A DNA stretch of 64,000 bases from Novosphingobium malaysiense (GCF_000802225.1 NZ_JTDI01000001.1:558001-622000); one strand, 5' to 3'. Shown: positions 50,509 through 61,362, counted from the stretch's first letter. Program-made: numbers and translations. The notes: generated by a model not told the origin, from the sequence alone.

Positions 50509-51978
50509 ATGAATCCTGCCGGTACCGCTGTGAAGCATACGCGCGCCGGCAAGGTGGGTCGACAGGGCGCCAAAGCGCTGTTCGCCTTTGCGGCGCGCTC
50601 GCTGCAACAGGCCGCCACCCTGCTTGTCACGCTGCTTGCCGCCCGCTTCCTGCCTCCCGCGCAATACGGCACGTACAGCCTCGCAATCGTGTTCATCGTC
50701 CTTGTCCAGACGATGACGTACACCGGATTCTACCAGTTTATTCTCACCGCGAAGGAAGATGACGCCGCGGTCCTCTCCACCTGTTTCTGGCTTATTCTCG
50801 GCCTCGCGTCGCTGGCATCGGCGGGTCTGGCCCTGGCGGCATTTCCTCTGGAATGGATGTTTCAGGCAAAGCCGCTCGGCACTGTCCTTGTCCTGCTAGC
50901 GCTGGTCCAGCCGCTCGCGAGCTTCGGCGCATGGTCGTCGGCAGCGCTTCTTCGCAGCGGTGCAATCACGCGCAACTTCGCTGTAATGTTCGCACAGAAC
51001 CTCGCGGCACTCACCGGCGGAGCATTCCTGCTATGGCACTGGCACTCCGTCTTCGCTCTCGTCGCATTCCGCTATCTACGGGTCGTTACCGGCGCCGCGC
51101 TTCATGCGATGCTGGGCTGCGACAGGCCCCGCATGATCTTCCGCCGCGATCTGGCCGGCAAGGCGGCCGCGTTTTCCGCGGGGCTCTATGGCTCGCGCCT
51201 GCTGAACTTCCTCGCACGCTATGCCGCCGACCTGATGCTGGGAATGTTGCATTCGCCGGCGGCGGTCGGCCTCTACCGCTTCGGAAACCGGATCGCGACC
51301 GGTGCAACGGACATCATCAACCAGCCGATGAGCAGCTTCGCCGCGACACAGTTCGGCAGTGCGGGCCGGCAGGACAAGGACCTGGCGACACCGCTCTCCC
51401 GGTTTGCCGGCACCATTACCCTACTCAGCGGCATCGTCGGTGCAGTCGTCATCGTCTTCGCCCGCGACGTGATCGAGATTTTCTTCCGGTCCTCGTACCT
51501 TCCGGCTCTCGTCGTGACCTACGCCATGGCCCTGCGCGGCGCAGCCAGTGCCGGCCAGTTGCTGGTAGAGCCAGCGTTTGCCGCCATAGGTCGCACCGGG
51601 TGGGTGATGATCTTCGACATGGTCAGCGCCGCCGTGGCTGTCGCGGCCATATTTGCTGCCTCTCCATTCGGGCTCGAAGCCCTCGCATGGACACAGGTCC
51701 TCGTGGTTCTGGGCACAACCGTCTGGGCCTTCTGGCTGCTCCATTGGCGCGGCACCGTTCGGGTCGGCGGAGCCATCCGCAATTTTGCCGCTGCCCTTGT
51801 TTTGTCCGGCTGCTACGGCATCGTCCTTCATGCCGGACGGCGGGTGCTTTCGACCTTGCCATTCGGCCGATTGGAGGCACTCGGGCTGGGCCTTGCCCTG
51901 GCCGCGATAGCCGGTCTGGCACTCGTGGCACTGGCCACGAGATTGCGCGTGTTCAGCTTCCAGGCATTTTCCGGCTAG
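50509..51978 (+). CDS. Wzx-type polysaccharide flippase
   Basis: A 489-aa MOP-superfamily membrane protein with about 12-14 helices, opening RSLQQAATLLVTLLAARFLP and followed by QYGTYSLAIVFIVLVQTMTY, the pattern of Wzx/RfbX flippases. It would flip lipid-linked repeat units across the inner membrane for Wzy polymerisation. The ATG at 50509 has GGGGAA upstream. Its TAG stop overlaps the stop of the convergent glgX gene by 4 bases, marking the edge of the polysaccharide region. Confidence 0.9.
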   Translation: MNPAGTAVKHTRAGKVGRQGAKALFAFAARSLQQAATLLVTLLAARFLPPAQYGTYSLAIVFIVLVQTMTYTGFYQFILTAKEDDAAVLSTCFWLILGLASLASAGLALAAFPLEWMFQAKPLGTVLVLLALVQPLASFGAWSSAALLRSGAITRNFAVMFAQNLAALTGGAFLLWHWHSVFALVAFRYLRVVTGAALHAMLGCDRPRMIFRRDLAGKAAAFSAGLYGSRLLNFLARYAADLMLGMLHSPAAVGLYRFGNRIATGATDIINQPMSSFAATQFGSAGRQDKDLATPLSRFAGTITLLSGIVGAVVIVFARDVIEIFFRSSYLPALVVTYAMALRGAASAGQLLVEPAFAAIGRTGWVMIFDMVSAAVAVAAIFAASPFGLEALAWTQVLVVLGTTVWAFWLLHWRGTVRVGGAIRNFAAALVLSGCYGIVLHAGRRVLSTLPFGRLEALGLGLALAAIAGLALVALATRLRVFSFQAFSG

Positions 51979-53795
51979 GCGGTAAAATCGATCCGGACGA
52001 GATGGCGCGCGCGGCAGATCTCCACGCGCAGTTCGCCTTCGCCGGTGCCCTCTTCCGGCTCGGCATCATAGATGAAAGTGTGGCCGTTGCGGTCTTCCCA
52101 GTCGGCGATGGTCATCGGCTTGCCTGCTGCCGTCAGCCATTGCACCTTTTCGGGGAACCGCGCGAAGGACCGCAGCCGGCTGTGCCGTTTGGCGGACAGG
52201 TCCGCGACGTAATCCTCGAGTTCGGGATCGCGGCGGTCCCAATCGACCCAGCTTATGGCATTATCCTGGCAATAGGCATTGTTGTTGCCCATCTGACTGC
52301 GTCCGAACTCATCCCCGGCCGTAAGCATGATCGTGCCCGTCGATGCGAACAGCGTGCCGAGCAGCGCCTTGATATCCTCCTTGCGAGCGGCAAGGACGCG
52401 CGGATCGGCACTCGGCCCCTCCACGCCATTGTTCCAGCTGAAGTTCTCGCCGTGTCCGTCGCGGTTCTGTTCGCCATTGGCCTCGTTGTGGCGACGCGCG
52501 TACGAAACGACGTCTGCCAGCGTAAAGCCGTCGTGCGCTGCAAGGAAATTGACCGACCGGCAGTCGGAATGCGGCTGATGCGGCCCGAAGACGTCGGACG
52601 AACCGGCGAGGCGGGTCGCCAGCACGCCGATGCCCGTCTCACCTTTCCAGAAGCGGCGCACGTCGTCGCGAAAGCGGTCGTTCCATTCCAGCCAATGCGC
52701 CGGAAAGTCGCCAAGATGATAGCCATCGGGCCCGATATCCCATGGCTCTGCAATCAGGATCCTGTCGGCAAGCAACGGGTCGTCCTCGATCTCCGCGAAA
52801 ATCGGGGCGGCGGGATCGAACCCGGGCCCGCGCGCCATGACAGGGGCCAGATCGAAACGGAAGCCGTCGATGCCGCAATGAGCGACGAAGTGCCGCATGG
52901 TGTCGAGCGCAAGGCGACGGACCGCGGGATTGGCGAAGTCGAGCGTATTGCCGCAACCGGTGTCGTTGATCAGCGTCCCGTCGGGCGCATGGGCGTAGGC
53001 TGCATTGTCGAGTCCGCGCAGCGACAGCACGCCCCCTTCGACGTCGCTCTCCCCCGAATGGTTGAAGACGACATCGAGCAGGACCCCGATCCCCCCGGCA
53101 TGGAGAGCCGCCACGGTATCGCGCAATTCGGCTACGCCGCCGGGGCACAGTCCCGGATCCAGCGCCATCATCGCCACCGGGTTGTATCCCCAGGCATTGA
53201 CGAGGCCGAGCGGCGGCAGATGCCGCTCGTCGATCCAGGCGACGATCGGCATCAGTTCGACGGCACCGACGCTCAGCTTCCTGAGGTGCGCAATGACCGA
53301 GGGGTGAGCCAGCGCGGCGACAGTGCCGCGCACGTCTTCCGGCACGTCCGGATGGCGGATGGTAAAGGCGCGGACGTTGAGTTCATAGACAAGGCCCCCG
53401 GTCGTGAATTGCGGCGGCTCCTGCGGCAGGGGCTCGGCCGGCGCCGGAACGATCGCGCGCGGGACGATGTCGGCGGTGTCCTCGCCGAACATGGCAAGCC
53501 GCGGATCCTGCCTGAAACGCCGGTCCAGCTCGACCGCATAGGGGTCGACCAGCAGCTTGGCAGGGTCGAACCAGTGCCGATGCGTGGGCGACCATTCACC
53601 CGCGGCGCGGTAGCCGTAAAGCGCCCCGGCAAGATTTCCGGGCAGTTCGATCACCCAGTCCGGCCCTTGCCGTTCCATGACATGGCGAGTTTCGCCGTCT
53701 CGAGAAAACAGGCACAGCCAGACCGCGTCTGCATGCGGCGAGCGCACCGCGAAGCGCGTGGACTGCGCGCCAACTTCAGCACCCAGAACCGTCAT
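51975..53795 (-). CDS. glgX: Glycogen debranching enzyme
   Basis: A 606-aa GH13 isoamylase-type enzyme that hydrolyses alpha-1,6 branches left by GlgP. The N-terminal early-set domain is followed by the (beta/alpha)8 barrel with VLLDVVFNHSGE, the nucleophile Asp in DGFRFDLAPVM, the acid/base Glu in RILIAEPWDIG, and LAAHDGFTLAD. It is a little shorter than E. coli GlgX (about 657 aa). The ATG overlaps the glgA stop (ATGA). It is the last gene of the glycogen operon. Confidence 0.93.
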   Translation of the reverse strand: MTVLGAEVGAQSTRFAVRSPHADAVWLCLFSRDGETRHVMERQGPDWVIELPGNLAGALYGYRAAGEWSPTHRHWFDPAKLLVDPYAVELDRRFRQDPRLAMFGEDTADIVPRAIVPAPAEPLPQEPPQFTTGGLVYELNVRAFTIRHPDVPEDVRGTVAALAHPSVIAHLRKLSVGAVELMPIVAWIDERHLPPLGLVNAWGYNPVAMMALDPGLCPGGVAELRDTVAALHAGGIGVLLDVVFNHSGESDVEGGVLSLRGLDNAAYAHAPDGTLINDTGCGNTLDFANPAVRRLALDTMRHFVAHCGIDGFRFDLAPVMARGPGFDPAAPIFAEIEDDPLLADRILIAEPWDIGPDGYHLGDFPAHWLEWNDRFRDDVRRFWKGETGIGVLATRLAGSSDVFGPHQPHSDCRSVNFLAAHDGFTLADVVSYARRHNEANGEQNRDGHGENFSWNNGVEGPSADPRVLAARKEDIKALLGTLFASTGTIMLTAGDEFGRSQMGNNNAYCQDNAISWVDWDRRDPELEDYVADLSAKRHSRLRSFARFPEKVQWLTAAGKPMTIADWEDRNGHTFIYDAEPEEGTGEGELRVEICRARHLVRIDFTA

Positions 53796-55258
53796 GCCGT
53801 CAACGATCGGTAGAGATCCGCATAGGCCGCCCCGCTGGCTTTCCAGGAGAAATCGCACTTCATGCCGTTGTTCTGGATGCGCTCCCAGACGGCCCGGTCC
53901 TGATAGAGCGCGACGGTGCGGGTCAGCGCGGCGGCGAGACTATCGTAACCGACGCCATCGAACTGGACGCCTGTCGCGCAACCGGCCGCCAATGCGGCGG
54001 GGTTCGCATCGATTACCGTATCGGCCAATCCGCCGGTTCGGGTCACCACCGGAATGCAGCCGTAGGCGAGGCCGTAAAGCTGGGTAAGGCCGCAAGGTTC
54101 GAAGCGCGAGGGCACCAGGATCGCATCGCCTCCGCCCTGCATGCGGTGCGATAGGTCTTCGTCGTAGCCGATCCTGATGCCGATGCGCCCCGGATGGCGC
54201 GCCGCCGCCCGGGACAGCGCCTGTTCGATCTGCGCGTCTCCCGAGCCGAGCAGGGCCAGCCTTGCCCCGATCCCGACAAGATGGTCGAGCACTTCGGGCA
54301 GAACATCCATGCCCTTTTGCCAGGTGAGGCGCGAAATGACGATGAACACGGGACCATCGTCCTCGTCGAGCCCGAACTCGGCTTCCAGAGCGCGCTTGTT
54401 GGCAATGCGCTTTTCCAGCGTGCGGCGTCCGTAGGGTTGCGAAAGGTATGGATCGGCGCTCGGGTTCCAGACCTGGGTATCGATTCCGTTGAGGATCCCG
54501 TGCACGGCATCGCCCCGCGCAATGATCAACCCCTCCAGTCCCATGCCGAACGAACTGGACCGGATCTCGCGTGCATAGGTCGGGCTGACCGTGGTCACGG
54601 CATGGGCACAGGCCAGTCCCGCCTTCAGCAGGCTCACCCCGCCGTGGTATTCGACGCCGTCGAGCGACCACGCAGCGTCGGGCAGGCCAAGCCGGGGAAA
54701 GATGTCCGCACCGAACCAGCCCTGAAACGCCATGTTGTGGATCGTCACCACCGAGGGGATCCGGCCTTCCTTTCCCCCGAAGGGCGCAAGGCGCAGGTAG
54801 GCGGCGGCCATGCCACCTTGCCAGTCGTGCGCATGGACCAGGTCGAAACGCTGCGTCTTCTTGCGCTGTACCAGGGCGCCCCCCGCGATGTCGGCAGCGG
54901 CGCGTCCCAGGGCTGCGAAGCGCTGCCAGTTGTCCCCCCAGTCGAGACCTGCGGCGTCGGTGTACGGAGCGCCTGCACGGGCGAAGAGGGACGGGGCATC
55001 GAGGACGAGCAGCGGATGCCCGCCATCCAGCTTCCCGGCCAGCAGCCTGGCGGGTGTGCCCAGCAGCGAATCCCAGGCGAATACGGCGCGCCGCTGCTTC
55101 AACGATTGCACGACGGCAGGATACCCCGGCAGCAATGTCGTCATTGCCACACCGTGGGGTGCGAGCGCGCCAGGCAATGCGCCGACGACGTCCGCCAAAC
55201 CGCCGGTCTTGATCAACGGCACGGCTTCGGATGCGACGGAAAGGACTTTCAGGGCCAA
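53792..55258 (-). CDS. glgA: Glycogen synthase (ADP-glucose)
   Basis: A 488-aa GT5 enzyme. The ADP-glucose contact KTGGLADVVGALPGAL appears at residues 17-32 (KTGGL motif), and the C-terminal domain has IPVVTRTGGLADTVIDANPA (second TGGL motif) and VPSRFEPCGLTQLYGL (catalytic E-x7-E region). It extends alpha-1,4-glucan chains. The TTG start was chosen because the family N-terminus begins here; GGGA is about 8 bases upstream, and no in-frame ATG is available. It lies 52 bases after glgC. Confidence 0.93.
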   Translation of the reverse strand: MALKVLSVASEAVPLIKTGGLADVVGALPGALAPHGVAMTTLLPGYPAVVQSLKQRRAVFAWDSLLGTPARLLAGKLDGGHPLLVLDAPSLFARAGAPYTDAAGLDWGDNWQRFAALGRAAADIAGGALVQRKKTQRFDLVHAHDWQGGMAAAYLRLAPFGGKEGRIPSVVTIHNMAFQGWFGADIFPRLGLPDAAWSLDGVEYHGGVSLLKAGLACAHAVTTVSPTYAREIRSSSFGMGLEGLIIARGDAVHGILNGIDTQVWNPSADPYLSQPYGRRTLEKRIANKRALEAEFGLDEDDGPVFIVISRLTWQKGMDVLPEVLDHLVGIGARLALLGSGDAQIEQALSRAAARHPGRIGIRIGYDEDLSHRMQGGGDAILVPSRFEPCGLTQLYGLAYGCIPVVTRTGGLADTVIDANPAALAAGCATGVQFDGVGYDSLAAALTRTVALYQDRAVWERIQNNGMKCDFSWKASGAAYADLYRSLTA

Positions 55259-55310
55259 AAACTAGATCCCATGCTTCACATGGTCAGCCTTGGACGAAAA
55301 CGGCCTCGCA

Positions 55311-56582
55311 TCAAAGCTCCAACCTCTCGATCATCGGCTTGGTTATCAGGCACACGCCGTTGTCGGTGCGGCGAAACCGCCGGGCATCGAGTTCTGGGTC
55401 CTCCCCGACGACCAGGCCCTCGGGGATACGCACGCCCGAATCGATCACGACCTTGTTCAGACGCGCCTCGCGGCCGATATTGCAGTAGGGCAGGATCACG
55501 GCTTCGTTCACGCTTGACCAGCTGCCCATCTTCACGCCCGTAAACAGCAGCGACCGGCGTGCCGTGGCGCCCGAGACGATGCAGTCCTGGCTGATGAGTG
55601 AGGAGATCGCCTGTCCGCGCCGCCCTTCCTCGTCGTGCACGAACTTGGCCGGCGCGGCGACGACGGTGTCCGTCCAGATCGGCCACTCACGGTCATACAT
55701 GTTAAGCTTGGGGACTGTGTCCGTAAGATCCAGATTGGCCTCGAAGTAGGCATCCACCGTGCCCACGTCGCGCCAGTATTCCTCGATCTCTTCGGCCGCG
55801 CGGATGCAGGAATGGGTAAAGCGATGCGCCTGGGCCTTACCGTGCCTGACGATATGCGGGATGATGTCGCCGCCGAAGTCGCGACTGGATTCGGGATCGG
55901 CAGCGTCGCGACGCAACTCGTCGAAGAGGAACTTCGTTTCGAACACATAGATGCCCATGGACGCCAGCGCATGGGCAGGATCGCCTGGGATGCTCGGCGG
56001 ATCGGCCGGTTTTTCCAGAAACGAGGTGATGACGTCGTTCTCATCCACGTGCATGACGCCGAATGCGGTCGCGTCCCTGCGCGGAACGACGAGGCAGCCC
56101 ACGGTCACGTCCGCGCCCGAATTGACGTGCTGCTGCAGCATCAATTCGTAGTCCATCTTGTAGATGTGATCGCCTGCGAGGATCACCATGTACTTCGGGC
56201 CGTAGGCCTCGATGATATCGATATTCTGGTAGACCGCATCGGCCGTGCCTTCATACCAAAGCAGCTCGGATATGCGCTGGCTCGCCGGCAGGATATCGAA
56301 ACTCTCGTTGCGTTCGGGCCGCATGAAGTTCCAGGCGCGGTTCATGTGCCGGATCAGGCTATGCGCCTTGTATTGCGTAGCCACGCCGATGCGACGAATG
56401 CCGGAGTTGATTGCGTTGGACAGGGCAAAGTCGATGATCCGGCTCATGCCCCCGAAATACACCGCCGGCTTGGCGCGGTTGTCGGTCAATTCCTTGAGCC
56501 GGCTGCCTCGTCCCCCGGCAAGAACGTAGGCCATTGCATCGCGAGCAAGCGGCTGTCCGATCGATGTCCTCATCGCAGGCAT
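55311..56582 (-). CDS. glgC: Glucose-1-phosphate adenylyltransferase
   Basis: A 423-aa nucleotidyltransferase making ADP-glucose from ATP and glucose-1-phosphate, the committed step. [20 protein letters not shown] is the nucleotide loop, [10 protein letters not shown] the pyrophosphorylase motif, [12 protein letters not shown] the metal/sugar site, and [16 protein letters not shown] the glucose-1-phosphate region. The C-terminal left-handed beta-helix carries the oligomerisation/allosteric site. ATG at 56582 follows AGGAG closely; a TTG at 56609 overlapping the glgB stop is an alternative. Confidence 0.95.
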   Translation of the reverse strand: MPAMRTSIGQPLARDAMAYVLAGGRGSRLKELTDNRAKPAVYFGGMSRIIDFALSNAINSGIRRIGVATQYKAHSLIRHMNRAWNFMRPERNESFDILPASQRISELLWYEGTADAVYQNIDIIEAYGPKYMVILAGDHIYKMDYELMLQQHVNSGADVTVGCLVVPRRDATAFGVMHVDENDVITSFLEKPADPPSIPGDPAHALASMGIYVFETKFLFDELRRDAADPESSRDFGGDIIPHIVRHGKAQAHRFTHSCIRAAEEIEEYWRDVGTVDAYFEANLDLTDTVPKLNMYDREWPIWTDTVVAAPAKFVHDEEGRRGQAISSLISQDCIVSGATARRSLLFTGVKMGSWSSVNEAVILPYCNIGREARLNKVVIDSGVRIPEGLVVGEDPELDARRFRRTDNGVCLITKPMIERLEL

Positions 56583-56605
56583 TCTCTCCTCTTCAAGACC
56601 ACGCT

Positions 56606-58771
56606 TCAACCTGCATATTCAAGCATGATGGTCGCCAGCGGCGGCAGGGTTACCATGGCGTGGCCGTCGGCCACTTTGACCTGGCCCAGGTTTCCTTTTC
56701 CCGATCCGCCGTAATGCACGGAATCGCTGTTCAACACTTCGTTCCACTTGCCCGCGAGCGGCAGGGGCAACCGGTAATCGGTGCGCAATTCCGGTGTCAT
56801 GTTCGCGACCACGGCAACAGGCGCGCCCGCCGGCGCCTTGCGCAGCCATGCAAAGACCGAATTTTCGGCATCATCGACGACCAGCCACTCGAACCCTTCG
56901 CTTTCGCAGTCGGCGCCATGAAGGGCCGGCTTGGCGCGGTACAGGCGATTGAGATCGCGAACGAGATTGCGCACGCCGTCATGCGCGGGGGCTTCGCACA
57001 GGTCCCAATCGAGGGCGCGCTCCTCGCTCCATTCGCGGCGCTGGGCGAACTCCTGCCCCATGAACAGCAGCTTCTTGCCCGGATAGCCCCACATCAGCGC
57101 ATAATAGGCCCGCAGATTCGCAAACTGCTGCCAGTCGTCGCCGCTCATCTTGGACAGCAGCGAGCCCTTCCCGTGCACCACCTCGTCATGGCTGAGCGGC
57201 AGCACGAAGTTCTCGGAAAAAGCGTACATCAACCCGAAAGTGATGTCTTCGTGGTGATGGCGCCGGTGCACCGGATCGCGGCCCATGTAGCGCAGCGTGT
57301 CGTTCATGAAGCCCATGTTCCACTTGAACCCGAAGCCGAGCGCCGAGCGGCCGCCCCTCTCGTCGGCAGGCTGGGTCACGCCGGGCCACGACGTGGATTC
57401 CTCGGCAAAGGTCATGAACCCCGGATGCTCTGCGTAGACGGCCCGGTTGGTGGCACGCAGGAAGTCCACCGCTTCCCAGTTTTCCCGCCCCCCTTGCGCA
57501 TTGGCCACCCATTCGCCTTCCTTGCGCGAATAGTCGCGGTAGAGCATCGAGGCGACGGCATCCACGCGCAGCCCGTCGACATGGTAGCGCTCGGCCCAGA
57601 ACAGCGCGTTGTTGACCAGGAAGCTCTGCACTTCCCTCCGCCCGAAATTGTAGATCAGGGTATTCCAGTCAGGATGAAACCCGAGCCGCGGGTCTTCGTG
57701 CTCGTAGAGCGCGGTTCCATCGAAGCGGATCAGGCCGTGCTCGTCGGTGGGAAAGTGGGCCGGCACCCAGTCGAGGATCACGCCGATACCGGCGCGGTGG
57801 GCCCCGTCCACGAAGCGTGCGAAACCGGCCGGCTCGCCGAAACGCGACGTCGGTGCATAAAGGCCGGTCGTCTGGTACCCCCACGAGGGATCGTAGGGAT
57901 GCTCGCTGATCGGCATGAACTCGATATGGGTAAAGCCCATGTCGACGACATAGGGAAGCAGTCTATCGGCAAGCTCGTCCCAATTGAGAAACCAGTTCCA
58001 GCGGTCGCGCTGCCAGGACCCGGCGTGAACCTCATAAATCGAGATCGGCACCCTGCGCGGATCGACCGCGGCCCAGTGCGCGCGATGCTCGTCGTCTCCC
58101 CAGTCGACCTTAGCCGGGACCGCCGTCATCGAGGCGGTATTGGGACGGATTTCCGACATGAACGCGAAAGGATCGGCCTTGAGCGGACGCACTGCGCCAT
58201 CCGCGCCGACGATGTGGTACTTGTAGGCCCGGTAGTCGCCGATCTCGGGAATGAAGATTTCCCACACACCGATGTCGGTGCGATTGCGCATCACATGGCG
58301 CTTCGGGTCCCAGTCGTTGAAATCGCCCACCACGCTGACCAGCCGGGCATTGGGCGCCCAGACGGCGAAATGCACGCCACGGCATCCCTCGTGCTCGACC
58401 AGGTGGGCACCCAGCTTGTCGAAGAGACGATAATGCGTGCCTTCCGCAATCAGGAAATCGTCTACCGGGCCGAGGACGGGCCCGAAGGAGTAGGGGTCGG
58501 TAACCAGCCAGTCATGGCCCTCTGCCCGGCAGCGGTAACGGATCGGCTGGGGCTGCGCCTGCAAGCCACCCTCGAACAGCCACCGGTCATCGACCTTGCC
58601 AAGGATACCCAGGTGGCGCCCGTCAAGGCTGAAGGCCTCCGCCTCCTCGGCCCCGGGCAGGATCGCGCGGGCAAAGGTGCCGCCGGGGCCGGTATGGGTT
58701 CCCAGAAGCGCAAACGGGTCTGCACAAGTGCCCTCCAGCAGAGACTCGATCGCGCTCGCGGCAGGTTTCAA
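56606..58771 (-). CDS. glgB: 1,4-alpha-glucan branching enzyme
   Basis: A 721-aa GH13 enzyme that creates alpha-1,6 branches. It has an N-terminal early-set/CBM48 domain ([20 protein letters not shown]) and the catalytic barrel with [12 protein letters not shown], the nucleophile Asp in [13 protein letters not shown], the acid/base Glu in [13 protein letters not shown], and [14 protein letters not shown]. The TTG at 58771 was chosen: it overlaps the glgP stop (TTGA), has GGAAGG just before it, and gives the usual family N-terminus, whereas longer in-frame extensions run inside glgP. Confidence 0.93.
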   Translation of the reverse strand: MKPAASAIESLLEGTCADPFALLGTHTGPGGTFARAILPGAEEAEAFSLDGRHLGILGKVDDRWLFEGGLQAQPQPIRYRCRAEGHDWLVTDPYSFGPVLGPVDDFLIAEGTHYRLFDKLGAHLVEHEGCRGVHFAVWAPNARLVSVVGDFNDWDPKRHVMRNRTDIGVWEIFIPEIGDYRAYKYHIVGADGAVRPLKADPFAFMSEIRPNTASMTAVPAKVDWGDDEHRAHWAAVDPRRVPISIYEVHAGSWQRDRWNWFLNWDELADRLLPYVVDMGFTHIEFMPISEHPYDPSWGYQTTGLYAPTSRFGEPAGFARFVDGAHRAGIGVILDWVPAHFPTDEHGLIRFDGTALYEHEDPRLGFHPDWNTLIYNFGRREVQSFLVNNALFWAERYHVDGLRVDAVASMLYRDYSRKEGEWVANAQGGRENWEAVDFLRATNRAVYAEHPGFMTFAEESTSWPGVTQPADERGGRSALGFGFKWNMGFMNDTLRYMGRDPVHRRHHHEDITFGLMYAFSENFVLPLSHDEVVHGKGSLLSKMSGDDWQQFANLRAYYALMWGYPGKKLLFMGQEFAQRREWSEERALDWDLCEAPAHDGVRNLVRDLNRLYRAKPALHGADCESEGFEWLVVDDAENSVFAWLRKAPAGAPVAVVANMTPELRTDYRLPLPLAGKWNEVLNSDSVHYGGSGKGNLGQVKVADGHAMVTLPPLATIMLEYAG

Positions 58772-61197
58772 CGGACCTTCCAGATGTCCCTCGCATATTC
58801 GGAAATGGTACGGTCGGAGGAAAACCATCCGACATTCGCGATGTTGCGGATCGCCGCGGCCCGCCAACCGGCAGTATCCTCCCAGCGCGCGTCGACAGAG
58901 CGCTGCGCGGCCGCATAGCCGTCGAAGTCGGCGGCGCACATGAACCAGTCGCTTTCGTAGATGCCGCCGACCAGGCCGGCATAGCGGTGCGGATCGTCGG
59001 GCGAGAACACCCCGGAGGCAATCGCCGAAAGGGCCTGGCTCAATTCGCGCGACCCTTCGATGGTCTCGCGCGGATCATAGCCGCTGGCCCGCTTGTGCGC
59101 CACTTCGTCTGCGGTCAGCCCGAAGATTACGATGTTCTCGTCGCCGACCTTGTCCTTGATCTCGACGTTGGCGCCGTCGAGCGTGCCGATGGTGAGGGCA
59201 CCGTTGAGTGCGAACTTCATGTTGCCGGTACCCGAAGCTTCCATGCCCGCTGTCGAAATCTGTTCCGACAAGTCTGCAGCCGGGATGATCTTTTCGGCCA
59301 GGCTGACATTGTAGTTGGGTACGAAGACGACCTTGAGCAGCCCTCCGACCGAAGGGTCGCTGTTCACCCGGCGGGCGATGTCGTTGGCCAGTTTGATGAC
59401 GAGCTTGGCGTTGTGATAGCTCGGTGCCGCCTTGCCGCCGAAGATCTTCACGCGCGGCACCCAGTCGCGTTCGGGGTGGCTGCGGATCTGGTCGTAGAGC
59501 GCCACCGTCTCGATCAGGTTGAGAAGCTGGCGCTTGTATTCGTGGATGCGCTTGATCTGGACGTCGAACAGCGCATCGGGATCGAGCCGCACCCCCATCG
59601 TCCGCTTGATGTAGTCCGCCAGCACGACCTTGTTGGATCGTTTCACCTCGTGGATCCGTTCGCCCAGCGCCACGTCATCGGCAAGGGCATTGAGATCGGA
59701 CAGCTTTTCCGCGTCGTCGAGGAACCCGTCCCCGATGGCGTCGCGGATCACCTTGGTAAGACCGGGATTGCACTGTTGCAGCCAGCGGCGAGGCGTAACG
59801 CCGTTGGTCTTGTTGTTGATGCGGCCGGGATAGAGGGCGTGAAGATCGGCGAACACCGTCTCCTTCATCAGCTCGGTATGCAGCGCGGCAACGCCGTTGA
59901 CCGAGTGCGCCCCGACAAAGGCCAGGTTGGCCATGCGCACCCGCCGCTCGCCGCCTTCGTCGATAAGCGAGATCGCCGCGATCTGCTCATGGTTGCAGCC
60001 GGCCTTGTGCGCTTCGCGCAGGATGCGGCTGTTGATTGCGTAGATGATCTGCATGTGCCGCGGTAGCAACCGCTCGAACAGCGGCAGCGGCCAGGTTTCG
60101 AGCGCTTCGGGAAGCAGGGTATGGTTGGTGTAGCTGACGGTCTGCTTGCAGATCTCCCAGGCCTCGTTGAACTCCAGCCCCTCCACATCGACGAGGATGC
60201 GCATCAATTCGGCGACGGCTACCGAAGGGTGAGTGTCGTTGAGCTGGATTGCGGCCTTTTCCGCCAGAGTGCGAATGTCGCCTTCGTACTGCACGTGACG
60301 GCGCACGATGTCCTGAATGGATGCCGCGGTGAAGAAGTACTCCTGACGCAGTCGCAGTTCCTGGCCCGCGGGGCTGGAGTCTGCCGGGTAGAGCACGCGC
60401 ACGAGGCTGTCCGCCCGCACCTGCTCTTCCAGGGCGCCGATGTGATCGCCCGCGTTGAAGGCATCGAGGCGGATCGGATCGAGCGGGCTGGCCGTCCACA
60501 GGCGCAGCGTGTTCACCCGCTTGCCCCGCCAGCCGACCACCGGCGTATCGACTGCCGTGGCCTCGACCTGCTCGGCGGGATCCCAGATCACCCCGTCGTC
60601 CTGTGCGGAAACCTCTCCCCCGAAGCCGATGCGATACGAACTCTCGACGCGCTCGAATTCCCAGGGGTTGCCGTGGGCAAGCCACGTCTCGGGCAGTTCG
60701 ACCTGCCAGCCATCGTCGATGCGCTGGCGGAACATGCCATTCACGTAGCGGATGCCATAGCCGTAGGCCGGAATGTCGAGCGTCGCGAGACTTTCCATGA
60801 AGCAGGCAGCGAGGCGGCCCAGTCCGCCGTTACCCAGCGCGGCATCGGGTTCAAGCTCCTCCAGCGCGGACAGTTCAAGGCCATGCGCGGCCAGCGCCTT
60901 TTCCATCTCCGCGGTCATGCCCATGTTGGACAGGGCATCGCGCAGAAGGCGGCCGATGAGGAATTCCATGGACAGGTAATAGACGCGCTTGTCGCCCTGG
61001 TCGTAGGTCTGCCGGGTCGAGGCGATCCAGCGGTCGATGATCTGGTCCCGCAGTGCCAGTATCGAGGCGGTATACCAGTCGTGCTGCTTGGCTGCGCGCT
61101 CGTCCTTGCCAACGCGGTGGCGCAGTACCTCGACGATGTGCCGGTCGAATTCCGATGGATTGGCGGGCTTAAGCACGGGGACGGGATCGGTAGCCAC
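58768..61197 (-). CDS. glgP: Glycogen phosphorylase
   Basis: An 809-aa GT35 enzyme that releases glucose-1-phosphate from glycogen ends. Characteristic stretches are ALGNGGLGRLAACFMESLAT, LNDTHPSVAVAELMRILVD, AFVGAHSVNGVAALHTELMK and the pyridoxal-phosphate site EASGTGNMKFALNGALTIGT (the Lys in MKF binds PLP). GTG at 61197 follows AGGAG by 7 bases. It is the first gene of the glgPBCAX operon. Confidence 0.95.
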   Translation of the reverse strand: MATDPVPVLKPANPSEFDRHIVEVLRHRVGKDERAAKQHDWYTASILALRDQIIDRWIASTRQTYDQGDKRVYYLSMEFLIGRLLRDALSNMGMTAEMEKALAAHGLELSALEELEPDAALGNGGLGRLAACFMESLATLDIPAYGYGIRYVNGMFRQRIDDGWQVELPETWLAHGNPWEFERVESSYRIGFGGEVSAQDDGVIWDPAEQVEATAVDTPVVGWRGKRVNTLRLWTASPLDPIRLDAFNAGDHIGALEEQVRADSLVRVLYPADSSPAGQELRLRQEYFFTAASIQDIVRRHVQYEGDIRTLAEKAAIQLNDTHPSVAVAELMRILVDVEGLEFNEAWEICKQTVSYTNHTLLPEALETWPLPLFERLLPRHMQIIYAINSRILREAHKAGCNHEQIAAISLIDEGGERRVRMANLAFVGAHSVNGVAALHTELMKETVFADLHALYPGRINNKTNGVTPRRWLQQCNPGLTKVIRDAIGDGFLDDAEKLSDLNALADDVALGERIHEVKRSNKVVLADYIKRTMGVRLDPDALFDVQIKRIHEYKRQLLNLIETVALYDQIRSHPERDWVPRVKIFGGKAAPSYHNAKLVIKLANDIARRVNSDPSVGGLLKVVFVPNYNVSLAEKIIPAADLSEQISTAGMEASGTGNMKFALNGALTIGTLDGANVEIKDKVGDENIVIFGLTADEVAHKRASGYDPRETIEGSRELSQALSAIASGVFSPDDPHRYAGLVGGIYESDWFMCAADFDGYAAAQRSVDARWEDTAGWRAAAIRNIANVGWFSSDRTISEYARDIWKVR

Positions 61198-61326
61198 TAG
61201 AGCACTCCTGGTCAGACCGGCACGGTACCAGACTTGGTCCCCGGCGCGGCACCGGTTATCGCGTACACGGGGACAAGCCCCACCCTTCCCAATCTTCAAG
61301 TATCATGGCTAGCACAGGCCAAGAAA

Positions 61327-61362
61327 GCGGCAAGGCACATTGTGCAGTGCCGCAATTTTTTT
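61327..61362 (+). terminator. Orphan intrinsic terminator in divergent region
   Basis: GCGGCA (61327-61332) pairs with TGCCGC (61348-61353). Inside, AG/AG is an internal mismatch and GCAC-ATT-GTGC forms a second stem. AA and seven T residues follow (61356-61362). It lies on the plus strand, 139 bases before the enoyl-CoA hydratase start and with no plus-strand gene before it. Confidence 0.75.

Noticed and set aside
50853..53813. A 986-codon plus-strand frame covering the end of the flippase gene and all of glgX
   Set aside because: Low-complexity Arg/Pro-rich translation, no domain, and it runs through two well-supported genes.
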